Origin: an uncultured Mycoplasmatota bacterium
GTDB lineage: Bacteria > Bacillota_I > Bacilli_A > RF39 > UBA660
Length of the DNA: 38,848 nt
Direction of reading: 5' to 3'
NCBI GenBank assembly: GCA_946498975.1
Contig: CAMMQC010000013.1
Location: 1 to 38,848 of the forward strand
The notes below the pieces were generated by a model. The model ran no database searches and was not told the origin of the DNA. It worked only from the letters and a program-made list of their open reading frames with translations. The translations under genes and the position numbers were made by a program. Below, in pieces: positions 1-8,282 of the stretch (position 1 is its first letter; each line of letters begins with the position of its first letter).

Positions 1-63
1 ATTTATCACATTTTTATAATTTTGTTAACCCCTTTTTAGAGGTTTCCGAACAACTTTAGTGTA

Positions 64-1884
64 GTGATAATACTAGTATTAGCTTTAGCAATATCATATG
101 CCTACTTTAGAACAGAATTATCAGGAAGTGAAGAAATAGTAAAAGTAGGAACATTAGACTTAGTATTAGATGAAACAAGTGAAGGGATAAGTTTAGATAA
201 TGCTATAGGTATAAGTGATAGTGAAGGATTATCATTAGAAGGTTCTACTTTTGAGTTAAGAAATAATGGTAGTAAAGCAGTAGATTATACCATTTATTTA
301 GATGATAATACGATAGGAGAAACTGATACTAGAATTGATGATAAGTATTTAAAGTATAATCTTAATAAGAATGGACAAAACAGAGGAGCGAAGCTTTTAA
401 CGTCAATTGGTTCTAATCCTAATAGAATATTAGACTCTGGAACAATAGAAGGAAAGAGTACAAATAAATATAAATTAAATCTATGGATAACAGATGAGGT
501 AGATGGAAATTATTCAGGACAAGTATTTAGTGGGAAGTTAAGAGTAGAAGTTAGTCAAGAAAGAGAAAAGGAAGTTGCAACTGTTTTGCTTGATAACATT
601 CCAAAAGAAAATCAATATGATGATGGAACAGATACATTTATAGCGGGAGAGGATCCTGATAACTATATTTGGTACTCAGGAAAGTTATGGAGAGCGGTTA
701 GTGTTGATAATGAAGAAAAGACAACTAAGCTTGTAACACAGTGGAATATAAGTACAGTTAACTATGATGATGATAGTAGTGCTTTTGAAGGGAGTTATAT
801 GGAAGAGTGGTTAAATGATACCAGTGTAGATGGTTTTCTTGGGAATTTAAGAGAACCAGAGAAGTTTATAGTAATGGATGCAAAATGGGATGCGACGATG
901 GATACTACAAATTTAGGAAGTATAACAAGACCAGATGGGGAGGCAACAGTAACAGATGCCATAGGACTTTTAAATATGTATGAGTATCAATCTAGTTATC
1001 ATAGTACTACATATGGTAATGGTTATTTAAATAATGGTCTTTGGTGGTATACTTTAACTCCTAATAGTATGTCTGATATTAGATGTGTTACTCATCTCGG
1101 CAATAATGGTATTTTTTCTTCTGTTAGAGCACTTGGTGTTCGTCCATCGATAAATCTAAAATCTAACGTTAAAATAGTCGATGGTGATGGAACAATAGAT
1201 AATCCTTATAGGCTTGACGGAGATAATGACACCAATCTATCAGGAACAAAGTTGTCAAACAGATATAGTGGAGAATATATAAGATTTGGAACTGGAGAAA
1301 ATACGTTGTATCGAATAGTGAGCCATGAAAATGGTACAGGTACAAAAATAACAAGTGCCGAACCATTAAAAAGTTCTGAAACGTTTATAACAAGTGCCTT
1401 TGGAAGTAATACAACATTTTCAAGTACAAATACAATAGGTATGTTCTTGAATGGAGACTATCTAACAAGTTATGTAGGAGATGATTATGCTAATATGATA
1501 GAAGATAGTACTACTTGGTATCTTGGAACAGTAGGAAGTGGTGCTTCATATAAATTAGCGAAATATACAGATACTAATATGAGTAGTATAACAGGGACTA
1601 CAACAAATGCAAAAGTAGGATTACTTCGCTATGGAGAATTAATGACAGGTCAATTTGAGAGATATACAATAAAAAACGGAGATTCTAGTACTGGTTTAAC
1701 AGCAACCTATTGGACGTTAGCACCATATAATATGTTTGGTATTTGGTATGTCAGTATGTCTTCTGATGCAAATACAATTGGTCTGTCACTTGCATATGGT
1801 GTTCATCCATCCTTAAATTTAAAATCTAATGTCATCATAACAGGTGGTGATGGAACCTTACAAAATCCATTTCAATTGAACTAG
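64..1884 (+). CDS. SipW/TasA-like secreted surface protein with two repeated C-terminal modules, 5' end probably missing
   Basis: The protein opens with a hydrophobic stretch (IILVLALAISYAYF) that looks like the core of a SipW-type signal peptide, followed by a camelysin/TasA-like beta domain to about residue 170. Two similar modules of about 200 residues follow (about 195-390 and 395-606). Each starts near a Y-I-W/R-F segment and ends with GVRPSINLKSN or GVHPSLNLKSN, then GDGT and NP(Y/F)xL. This resembles the DUF6273-type modules of surface proteins. The start is doubtful. An in-frame stop lies at 37-39, the only initiator is GTG at 64, no Shine-Dalgarno is correctly spaced, and the usual Lys-rich n-region is absent. 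I infer a lost or relocated 5' end, or a silent cassette. A hairpin terminator follows the stop. The protein is probably exported and surface-attached; its ligand is unknown. Confidence 0.6.
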   Translation: MIILVLALAISYAYFRTELSGSEEIVKVGTLDLVLDETSEGISLDNAIGISDSEGLSLEGSTFELRNNGSKAVDYTIYLDDNTIGETDTRIDDKYLKYNLNKNGQNRGAKLLTSIGSNPNRILDSGTIEGKSTNKYKLNLWITDEVDGNYSGQVFSGKLRVEVSQEREKEVATVLLDNIPKENQYDDGTDTFIAGEDPDNYIWYSGKLWRAVSVDNEEKTTKLVTQWNISTVNYDDDSSAFEGSYMEEWLNDTSVDGFLGNLREPEKFIVMDAKWDATMDTTNLGSITRPDGEATVTDAIGLLNMYEYQSSYHSTTYGNGYLNNGLWWYTLTPNSMSDIRCVTHLGNNGIFSSVRALGVRPSINLKSNVKIVDGDGTIDNPYRLDGDNDTNLSGTKLSNRYSGEYIRFGTGENTLYRIVSHENGTGTKITSAEPLKSSETFITSAFGSNTTFSSTNTIGMFLNGDYLTSYVGDDYANMIEDSTTWYLGTVGSGASYKLAKYTDTNMSSITGTTTNAKVGLLRYGELMTGQFERYTIKNGDSSTGLTATYWTLAPYNMFGIWYVSMSSDANTIGLSLAYGVHPSLNLKSNVIITGGDGTLQNPFQLN

Positions 1885-1909
1885 GATAGACCAGTCTTAG
1901 TTCTTTTTT
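1878..1909 (+). terminator. Rho-independent terminator after the surface-protein gene
   Basis: GAACTA (1878-1883) pairs with TAGTTC (1898-1903), with a small inner AGA/TCT stem, and six T follow directly. The stem includes the stop codon of the surface-protein gene. Confidence 0.6.
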
Positions 1910-1996
1910 GTATTTATTTTCTTTATTTACAAATACTATTAATATAATTTACACCACTTCTTAAATATGATAGAATATGAAACAAGGAGGGATTAT

Positions 1997-3202
1997 ATGT
2001 TTCGTAAAAATAATAAAAGTGATGAATTAGATTATAAAGCTATTAATAGATTCTTTTATACTTCTAATAACTTATTAAAATTTGTTCTTGCTTTAGTTAT
2101 TATACTTGCTATATTACTTGCAACTTACTTAATTAAAGAATGGAATATCTTAGGTATTATTGGAACTATTTTATCAATAATATCTCCTGTATTTATAGGT
2201 TTTGTTATTGCTTGGTTACTTGATCCACTTGCTACTAAATTATCTACTAAAATGCCAAGAGTTGTTGCTTGTATTCTTACATATTTAATTGTCTTTGGAG
2301 GAATTATTTTACTACTAGCATTTACTGTTCCAACATTTTCAAGTGGAGTTTCTGATATAGTATCAGTAGTTCCAGAACTTGTAGATAATGCTCAAGATTT
2401 TGCTAGCGATATGTTAGAAAGTTTAGGAGATAGTAAACAGATTGAAAGTTATAAAGATTCTATACTTGATAAGATTGAAAGTGTAGGAACTAATCTTGCA
2501 AGTGCTCTTCCTAATGCTATTTGGAATTTTGGTAGTGGAGTAGTTAGTGTTGCCACTAACATTGTTTTAGGAATTATGATTGGTTTTTACTTATTATCAT
2601 CATTTTGTAACTTTCAAGGGCATCTACTTAGTATTATTCCAAGAGATTGGCAAAACAGCGCGAAGGACCTAATGAGTCGTATTAATGGTAAACTTAGAAG
2701 CTATGTTGGAGGAGTACTTTTAATTATGGTACTTGTCTTTATTACTCAGTCAATTGGCTTTAGTTTAGCTGGTTTAAGCGCTCCATTCCTTTTCGCTTTG
2801 TTCTGTGCTATTACCGATGTAATACCTTATATTGGACCATGGATTGGAGGAGCTCCTGCAGTTATAGTTGGCTTTACAATTGATCCTATGGTAGGAGTAT
2901 TTTGCTTAATATCAGTGCTTGTATGTCAATTGCTTGAAAATAACTTCTATCAACCATTAATTATGGGTAAGACTATGAAACTTCACCCTGTTACAATTAT
3001 GCTTGGACTATTGCTTTTTAACTATTTCTTTGGTATGATAGGAATGATAGTTGCAACACCTGTTATCGCTACTATTAAGATAATTTTTGAGTTTATTATG
3101 GAATATTCTAGTTTAGGTGAGGCATTTAACAATTATCAAGAAAATAATAAGAAGACTGTGAAGGAAAAGAGTACAAAAGATAATCTTATCAAAGAGAGTT
3201 AA
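1997..3202 (+). CDS. AI-2E family (UPF0118) membrane transporter
   Basis: This is a 401-residue polytopic membrane protein of the AI-2E/UPF0118 permease family. Two hydrophobic helices near the N-terminus and another at about 90-110 precede a polar region with a predicted amphipathic helix (about 120-175). At least four more helices follow. The family signature region reads DVIPYIGPWIGG (Pro277 within it), followed by a QLLENNFYQPLIMGK segment. Length is slightly above the usual 350-380. I chose the ATG at 1997 because AAGGAGG (1984-1990) lies just upstream; the ATG at 1967 has no ribosome site. Family members have been linked to AI-2 export and to Na+/H+ antiport, so the substrate here is open. 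The last 40 bases of the gene also encode the first half of T-box Stem I. Confidence 0.9.
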   Translation: MFRKNNKSDELDYKAINRFFYTSNNLLKFVLALVIILAILLATYLIKEWNILGIIGTILSIISPVFIGFVIAWLLDPLATKLSTKMPRVVACILTYLIVFGGIILLLAFTVPTFSSGVSDIVSVVPELVDNAQDFASDMLESLGDSKQIESYKDSILDKIESVGTNLASALPNAIWNFGSGVVSVATNIVLGIMIGFYLLSSFCNFQGHLLSIIPRDWQNSAKDLMSRINGKLRSYVGGVLLIMVLVFITQSIGFSLAGLSAPFLFALFCAITDVIPYIGPWIGGAPAVIVGFTIDPMVGVFCLISVLVCQLLENNFYQPLIMGKTMKLHPVTIMLGLLLFNYFFGMIGMIVATPVIATIKIIFEFIMEYSSLGEAFNNYQENNKKTVKEKSTKDNLIKES

Positions 3203-3331
3203 TGTTTGGTGGAAATTAACTAAGATTCTTTTGGAAAGCTAGTTCTAGAGTTTTCTAGGGAGACCTTTATCAAAATTAAGACCAAAGTAGGATGGTAACG
3301 TGTATTATACACTCCTACAGTGGTCTTTTTT
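3165..3331 (+). promoter_or_regulatory. T-box riboswitch, probably alanine-specific, with terminator
   Basis: Stem I is formed by AAAAGA-TA-ATCTT (3175-3187) pairing with AAGATTCTTTT (3222-3232). AGTA (3170-3173) faces GGAAA-GCT-A (3233-3241), making GCT (Ala, 3238-3240) the likely specifier. The AG box AGAGAG (3193-3198) and the GGTG loop (3208-3211) sit in a hairpin closed by GTTAAT/ATTAAC. The T-box AGGATGGTAACGTG (3289-3302) matches the family consensus closely, and its TGGT bulge fits a tRNA with discriminator A. The competing terminator is AGACCA/TGGTCT plus GTAGGA/TCCTAC plus GTGTA/TACAC, followed by T5. Binding of uncharged tRNA should favour the antiterminator and raise expression of the genes at 3356, 3901 and probably alaS. 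The alanine assignment is inferred from GCT and the downstream alaS. Confidence 0.85.
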
Positions 3332-3355
3332 ATGTATAAAATGGAGTTGGTTTAG

Positions 3356-3904
3356 ATGAAGATATTTTTGTTAGCGGGTAAAGCTGGTTGTGGTAAAGAT
3401 TTACTTGGAAGTTATATGAAGACTAAATATGATTTTAAAGGAGATAGTGCTTGTATTCTTCATATAACGACACCTTTATATGAGTATGCTAAAAACTATT
3501 TTAGTTGGAATGGAGATATGAGGGAAAAACCAAGAGAGTTTTTACAAGAGATGGGAATAGAAGTAATTAGAAATACTCTTCATAAAGAAACATTCTTAGT
3601 AGATAGATTGTGTGAAGATATAGATATATTAAAACATTACTTTGATGTCTTTATTATTACTGATGGAAGACTTGTTAGTGAGTTTAATCTATTAAAAGAA
3701 AGATTCCCTGAAATAAAAATAATTCATGTAATTAGAGAAAATTATGATAATAAATTAACTCTTAAAGAAAAAGAACATATTACAGAGACTGATATGGAAA
3801 ATTATAAAGATTATGATTATGTAGTAAGAAATACTACTAAGGAAGAGTTATATAGGGAAGCAGATAAGATTATGGATATAGAAAGTGGGGTTGAGTATTT
3901 ATGA
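3356..3904 (+). CDS. P-loop kinase-like protein (deoxynucleotide monophosphate kinase-like)
   Basis: This 182-residue P-loop NTPase has Walker A GKAGCGKD at residues 8-15 and no other domain. Its size, the aromatic-rich substrate region and the later IITDGRLVSEFN segment resemble phage-type dNMP kinases and dephospho-CoA kinase folds. The substrate is not identifiable by eye. The start at 3356 is preceded by GGAG (3343-3346). It is the first gene after the T-box, so it should be induced when charged tRNA (probably alanyl-tRNA) falls. It overlaps the next kinase-like gene by ATGA, which implies translational coupling. A nucleotide or cofactor kinase linked to alaS regulation is unexpected. Confidence 0.65.
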   Translation: MKIFLLAGKAGCGKDLLGSYMKTKYDFKGDSACILHITTPLYEYAKNYFSWNGDMREKPREFLQEMGIEVIRNTLHKETFLVDRLCEDIDILKHYFDVFIITDGRLVSEFNLLKERFPEIKIIHVIRENYDNKLTLKEKEHITETDMENYKDYDYVVRNTTKEELYREADKIMDIESGVEYL

Positions 3905-4449
3905 AAAAATTAATTGCTATAGTTGGTATGAGTGGAAGCGGTAAAAGTGTTGCGACAACATACTTAGAAGATCAAGGTTATAAAAAGATATATTTTGGAG
4001 GAGTAATATGTAATACATTAAAAGAAAAAGGAATAGAAGTTACTCCTGATAATGAGAAAAAATTAAGGGAAGATTTAAGAAAAGAACATGGTATGGGAGT
4101 GGTTGCAAAGATTCTTTTACCTGAAATAGAAGAAGCTTATAGTATGGGTGATACTGTTTTAGATGGATTGTATTCTTGGGATGAATATTTAATTCTTAAA
4201 GATAAATTTAAAGATTTAAAGCTTATTTGTATTTGCACTGATAAAAAAATTAGATATAATAGAGTAAGTAAAAGGAAAGTTAGAGCTCTTAATCATGAAG
4301 AAATTATTAAAAGAGATGTCGCGGAGATTGAAAACTCTGCTAAAGGAGGTCCTATTGCCTTTGCAGATTATTATATCTTAAATAATGGAGATTTAAATGC
4401 TTTTTATAAAAGATTAGAGGAAATTCTTGAAAGTATTGATAATGAGTAA
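3901..4449 (+). CDS. P-loop NTPase, dephospho-CoA kinase/UPF0200-like
   Basis: The protein has 182 residues. Walker A is GMSGSGKS (residues 9-16), and the general layout (a Lys/Glu-rich segment, HGMGVVAK, then VLDGLYSWDEY) resembles the UPF0200 and dephospho-CoA kinase-like group of small kinases. It is shorter than typical CoaE, and I do not see enough to call it coaE. It overlaps the upstream kinase-like gene by four bases (ATGA) and lies downstream of the T-box. Two perfect hairpins without T-tracts separate it from alaS, so read-through into alaS is plausible. Role and substrate are unknown. Confidence 0.6.
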   Translation: MKKLIAIVGMSGSGKSVATTYLEDQGYKKIYFGGVICNTLKEKGIEVTPDNEKKLREDLRKEHGMGVVAKILLPEIEEAYSMGDTVLDGLYSWDEYLILKDKFKDLKLICICTDKKIRYNRVSKRKVRALNHEEIIKRDVAEIENSAKGGPIAFADYYILNNGDLNAFYKRLEEILESIDNE

Positions 4450-4450
4450 T

Positions 4451-4518
4451 TTTTGCCACCGCAGTGGCAAAATTAAGACTTTTAATAGAGGTATTTGTGC
4501 AACAGGCGTTGCACAAAT
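4451..4518. repeat. Two consecutive perfect hairpins before alaS
   Basis: The first is TTTTGCCAC (4451-4459), loop CGCA, GTGGCAAAA (4464-4472). The second is ATTTGTGCAAC (4493-4503), loop AGGC, GTTGCACAAAT (4508-4518). Both stems are perfect and GC-rich for this genome, but neither is followed by a T-tract on either strand. They may be RNA processing or stability elements, or protein-binding palindromes; a terminator role is doubtful. Confidence 0.6.
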
Positions 4519-4603
4519 CTAAATAAAAATAGTAATTAATTAGTGTAGATAGTATCTGCATAATTTATAGATTTTATAATTATACAAGAAGGAGAGAAGT
4601 AAT

Positions 4604-7294
4604 ATGAGATATATGACTAGTAATGAAATTAGAAAGATGTGGATTAAATACTTTGAAGAACATGGACATAAATATGTTAAATCTGCTCCCTTAATCCCTA
4701 TTAATGATGATTCACTACTTTGGATTAATGCAGGTGTTACACCATTAAAAAAATACTTTGATGGAACTGTTACACCTGAGTCACGTAGAATTGTTAATAT
4801 TCAAAAATGTATTAGGACTAATGATATAGAAAATGTAGGAGTTACTAAAAGACATCATACTTTCTTTGAGATGATGGGTAACTTTTCCATTGGAGATTAC
4901 TTTAAAGATGAAGCGATAGAATTTGCTTATGAACTATTAATAAGTAAAGATTGGTTTGATATTCCTAAAGAAAAGCTTTATGTAACAGTATATACAAATG
5001 ATTCTGATGCTTATAATAAATGGATAGAAGTAGGATTGGATGAAGACCATATTATAAAACTAGAAGGTAATTTCTGGGAGATAGGAGAAGGTCCATGTGG
5101 TCCTGATAGTGAGATATTCTTTGATCAAGGTGAAAAACTAGACCCTAATGGCGATGCTTGGGAGAAATTTATTCATGATGAAGAACAAGACCGTTATGTA
5201 GAAATTTGGAATAATGTCTTTAGTCAGTTTAACTCTAAATCTGGAGTTAAAAGAGAAAAATATGAAGAACTTCCTCATAAAAATATTGATACAGGTGCAG
5301 GATTAGAGAGATGGGCTTGTATATTCCAAGGTGTTGATTCTAACTTTGAGACTGATTTATTCAAACCTATAATAGAAAAACTTGAGGAGTTAAGCGGAGT
5401 TTTATATAATGGTGAAGTTGCTTTTAAAGTAATAGCAGATCATATGAAGGCAGTTACTTTTGCAATTAGTGATGGGGCAAGTTTTGGTAATACAGGACGT
5501 GACTATGTTTTAAGACGTTTAGTAAGACGTAGTGTTAGATTTGGAAGAACCTTAGGATTTAAAGAACCATTCCTTTATAAACTAGTTCCTACTATTGTTA
5601 ATGTTATGGGAGAAGCATATCCTGAATTAAAGAAAAATTCTGGAGAAGTAGCCGTTTATATTCTTGATGAAGAGAAACTATTCTTTAATACTCTAGAAGA
5701 TGGAGAAAGACGTCTAAAAGAGATTATGTCTGATGATAATGATAAAGTAATTAGTGGTTATGATGCTTTTAGACTTTATGATACTTTTGGTTTTCCAATA
5801 GAACTTACAGAAGAGATTGCAAGTGAATTTGGCTATACTGTTAATAAAGAAGAATTTAATGATTATATGACTAAACAAAAAGAACTTGCTAAAAAGAATT
5901 CTCGTAGTAAGACTGCTATGGCTAGTCAAAAGAAAGTCTTAATGGACTTTACTAAACCATCTACTTTTGTATATGGACTATATCGTTTAAAGAGTAGTGT
6001 TCTTGCAATAGTAAGTAAAGATAAACTAGAGAAATCTCTTGATCATTCTGGTTATATCATTTTAAAGCGAACTTGTTTCTATTCAGAGAGTGGTGGTCAA
6101 GTTAGTGATACAGGAATGATTGTAGGTAAAAACTTTAAAGCAAGAGTTGTTGATGTCTTTAAAGGCCCTAATGGACAACATATTCATAAGATTAAGTTAC
6201 TTGATGGTATAATTCACGTTAATGATGAAGTAGAAGTAATTATTGATAAACCTAGAAGAAAAGAAATCGAAGCGAACCATTCAAGTGTTCATATCTTACA
6301 ATATGCTCTACAGCAAGTAGTTGATAAAAATATTAGACAAGCTGGTAGTTATGTTGATGAAGAGAAACTTAGATTTGATTTTACTTGTCCATCAAAAATT
6401 AGTGATGAAGAAATTGTTAAGACAGAAGACTTTGTTAATAAAATGATAAGTAAAAATATTATAACTTCTACTGAGACTATGCCAATAGATAAAGCGAAAG
6501 AGTTAGGGGCAATGGCTTTATTTGGAGAAAAATATGGTGAGACTGTTAGAGTTGTTAAAATAGATAAATCTATAGAATTATGTGGTGGTACTCATATCGC
6601 TAATACTAAAGATATAGGTAAATTTGCAATATTTAATTTTGAATCTAAAGGAAGTAATACTTATAGAATTGAAGCAGTTACAGGTAGTAGATTAGAAAAC
6701 ACCTTATTTGAAGTGATTAAACCTTATAACGATGAGATGGTTAAACTATTAATAAAAGCTAAAGAAATACTTGCTCTTGCCAAAAGACAGAACATTAACT
6801 TAGATTTTGATGTTGAAATAGATAATAGCGCTCCAACTTCATATAAAGATATTATCTATAATCAAAATGAACTATCATATATTCAAAGTGAAGTTAAAGC
6901 TTTAGAGAAAACGTATAATAGTGAAGTAGAAAAACTTACAATATCAAGTTTAGATGCATATTTATCTAGAGTAAAAGAAATTAATGGTAAGAAACTTTTA
7001 TACTTAGAACTTGATAATATTGAGATGTTCTTAGTTAAAACAATGGCTGATAATTTATGTAATAAATTTGATGAAGTAGTAGTATTCTTAGCAAATATTA
7101 AAGAAGATAGTAGTGTAAACTTTATTTGTCGTAGTTCTATACCTTCTGTTAATGCTGGATATGTTGTTAAAAATATAACAACAACATTTGATGGTAATGG
7201 AGGAGGAAGTAATACTTTCGCTCAAGGTGGTATTAAAGATAAGAGTCATTTAAAAGATATAAAACAAGCTTTAGAGGATTTAATTAATGAATAA
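4604..7294 (+). CDS. alaS: Alanyl-tRNA synthetase
   Basis: The enzyme charges tRNA-Ala with alanine in the cytoplasm. At 896 residues it has the full class II layout: catalytic core (TSNEIRKMWIKYFEEHGH at the N-terminus, KCIRTNDIENVG, FFEMMGNFSIGDYF, GPCGPDSE), tRNA-recognition region, editing domain and C-Ala domain. The editing zinc ligands are visible as H559-xxx-H563 and C660-GGT-H664 (in ELCGGTH). The C-Ala glycine motif appears as GGGSNTFAQGG. The start ATG has AAGGAG at 4589-4594. The T-box with a GCT specifier about 1.3 kb upstream probably controls it through the two kinase-like genes; a local TATAAT at 4575-4580 lacks a good -35. It overlaps holA by eight bases. Confidence 0.98.
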   Translation: MRYMTSNEIRKMWIKYFEEHGHKYVKSAPLIPINDDSLLWINAGVTPLKKYFDGTVTPESRRIVNIQKCIRTNDIENVGVTKRHHTFFEMMGNFSIGDYFKDEAIEFAYELLISKDWFDIPKEKLYVTVYTNDSDAYNKWIEVGLDEDHIIKLEGNFWEIGEGPCGPDSEIFFDQGEKLDPNGDAWEKFIHDEEQDRYVEIWNNVFSQFNSKSGVKREKYEELPHKNIDTGAGLERWACIFQGVDSNFETDLFKPIIEKLEELSGVLYNGEVAFKVIADHMKAVTFAISDGASFGNTGRDYVLRRLVRRSVRFGRTLGFKEPFLYKLVPTIVNVMGEAYPELKKNSGEVAVYILDEEKLFFNTLEDGERRLKEIMSDDNDKVISGYDAFRLYDTFGFPIELTEEIASEFGYTVNKEEFNDYMTKQKELAKKNSRSKTAMASQKKVLMDFTKPSTFVYGLYRLKSSVLAIVSKDKLEKSLDHSGYIILKRTCFYSESGGQVSDTGMIVGKNFKARVVDVFKGPNGQHIHKIKLLDGIIHVNDEVEVIIDKPRRKEIEANHSSVHILQYALQQVVDKNIRQAGSYVDEEKLRFDFTCPSKISDEEIVKTEDFVNKMISKNIITSTETMPIDKAKELGAMALFGEKYGETVRVVKIDKSIELCGGTHIANTKDIGKFAIFNFESKGSNTYRIEAVTGSRLENTLFEVIKPYNDEMVKLLIKAKEILALAKRQNINLDFDVEIDNSAPTSYKDIIYNQNELSYIQSEVKALEKTYNSEVEKLTISSLDAYLSRVKEINGKKLLYLELDNIEMFLVKTMADNLCNKFDEVVVFLANIKEDSSVNFICRSSIPSVNAGYVVKNITTTFDGNGGGSNTFAQGGIKDKSHLKDIKQALEDLINE

Positions 7295-8216
7295 TTATTT
7301 AATTAAGAGTAATGCTATAAGTCTTATAAATAAGAAAATAGATGAATTAATTAAAGAAAAAGGCTTTGATTCTTCTAGTGTTACTACTTATGATTTAGAA
7401 GAGGATAGTATTACTTCTTTAATAGAAGATGCTGATACTATCTCTTTTCTAACTCCTAATAAAGTAATAATAGGTAAAAACTTATCTAATAACAATTTAG
7501 ATGAAAAGAACTTAAAAACACTATCTAAATACTTAGATAATCCTAATAGTGATGTTTTATTAATACTTGTAACTACTAATATAGATGCAAGAAAAAAGAT
7601 AGTTAAAGAAGTTATTAATAAGCTTTCTTTAGTTAATATAAGTACTGATACTAAGGAAATAGTTAAAGACATATTAAAAGGCTATGATGTAGAATATAGA
7701 GTTATTAATCTTTTAGAAGAGTATTATAGTGAAGATTTAGAAAGACTAATAAGTGAGACTAAAAAGTTAGCTTTAGCTTTCATTAATAATAAAAAAATTA
7801 CTTATAAAGATGCTTTAGAGTTATTGGTTAAACCTTTAAATAAACAAGATAGTCTTGCTTTTGATTTAGTTCGTGAGATAGCTTTAAAAGATAAGAAGAA
7901 GGCTGTTAATATTTATAATGAACTACTTAGTTATAATATCGAAAGTTATGCTCTTTTTGGACTGTTAGAAAGTCAATATAGGCTTCTATATCAAGTAAAA
8001 GTCTTAAATAAAAAAAATATTTCTTATAATGATATGGCAAGTATTTTAGAAGTACATCCTTTTAGAGTTAAGAAAACATTAGAACTAGTTAGATACTATA
8101 CCTTAAAAGAGATAAGAAAACTACTTAAGAATCTTTCTGATATCGACTTTAAAATAAAAAGTGGTGTCTATGAAAATAATATAATTATAGATTTGTTAAT
8201 ACTAAATATCAAGTAG
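7287..8216 (+). CDS. holA: DNA polymerase III delta subunit
   Basis: The 309-residue protein matches the clamp-loader delta subunit. An N-terminal segment ends in SDVLLILVTTNIDARKK, a typical delta motif. The middle contains YYSEDLERLISETKKLALA and the C-terminal collar contains LAFDLVREIALKDKKKA and LLESQYRLLYQVKVL, both characteristic. It opens the beta clamp and loads it on DNA as part of the clamp-loader complex. It is a little shorter than B. subtilis HolA. Its start overlaps the end of alaS, so the two are probably co-translated. A strong hairpin terminator overlaps its stop codon and closes the alaS operon. Confidence 0.9.
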   Translation: MNNYLIKSNAISLINKKIDELIKEKGFDSSSVTTYDLEEDSITSLIEDADTISFLTPNKVIIGKNLSNNNLDEKNLKTLSKYLDNPNSDVLLILVTTNIDARKKIVKEVINKLSLVNISTDTKEIVKDILKGYDVEYRVINLLEEYYSEDLERLISETKKLALAFINNKKITYKDALELLVKPLNKQDSLAFDLVREIALKDKKKAVNIYNELLSYNIESYALFGLLESQYRLLYQVKVLNKKNISYNDMASILEVHPFRVKKTLELVRYYTLKEIRKLLKNLSDIDFKIKSGVYENNIIIDLLILNIK

Positions 8217-8236
8217 ACGTGTACTTGATATTTTTT
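8204..8236 (+). terminator. Terminator of the alaS-holA operon
   Basis: AAATATCAAGTA (8204-8215) pairs perfectly with TACTTGATATTT (8222-8233), loop GACGTG, followed by more T. The stem includes the holA stop codon, and its right arm contains the -35 box of the next promoter. Confidence 0.85.
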
Positions 8237-8253
8237 CTTTCCTTTGTTATAAT
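8225..8253 (+). promoter_or_regulatory. SigA-type promoter embedded in a terminator
   Basis: TTGATA (8225-8230), 17-base spacer, TATAAT (8248-8253). The -35 lies in the right arm of the holA terminator. It should start transcription near 8260, about 23 bases before the ATG at 8283. Confidence 0.75.
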
Positions 8254-8282
8254 AAGCCTACGTTTTAAAGGAGATGACTATA

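Noticed and set aside
1926-1976. TTTACA and TATAAT-like boxes before the AI-2E gene
   Set aside because: Pairs have spacers of 11-12 bases, or would start transcription inside the ribosome site (TTTACA 1948, TAGAAT 1971); no convincing promoter.
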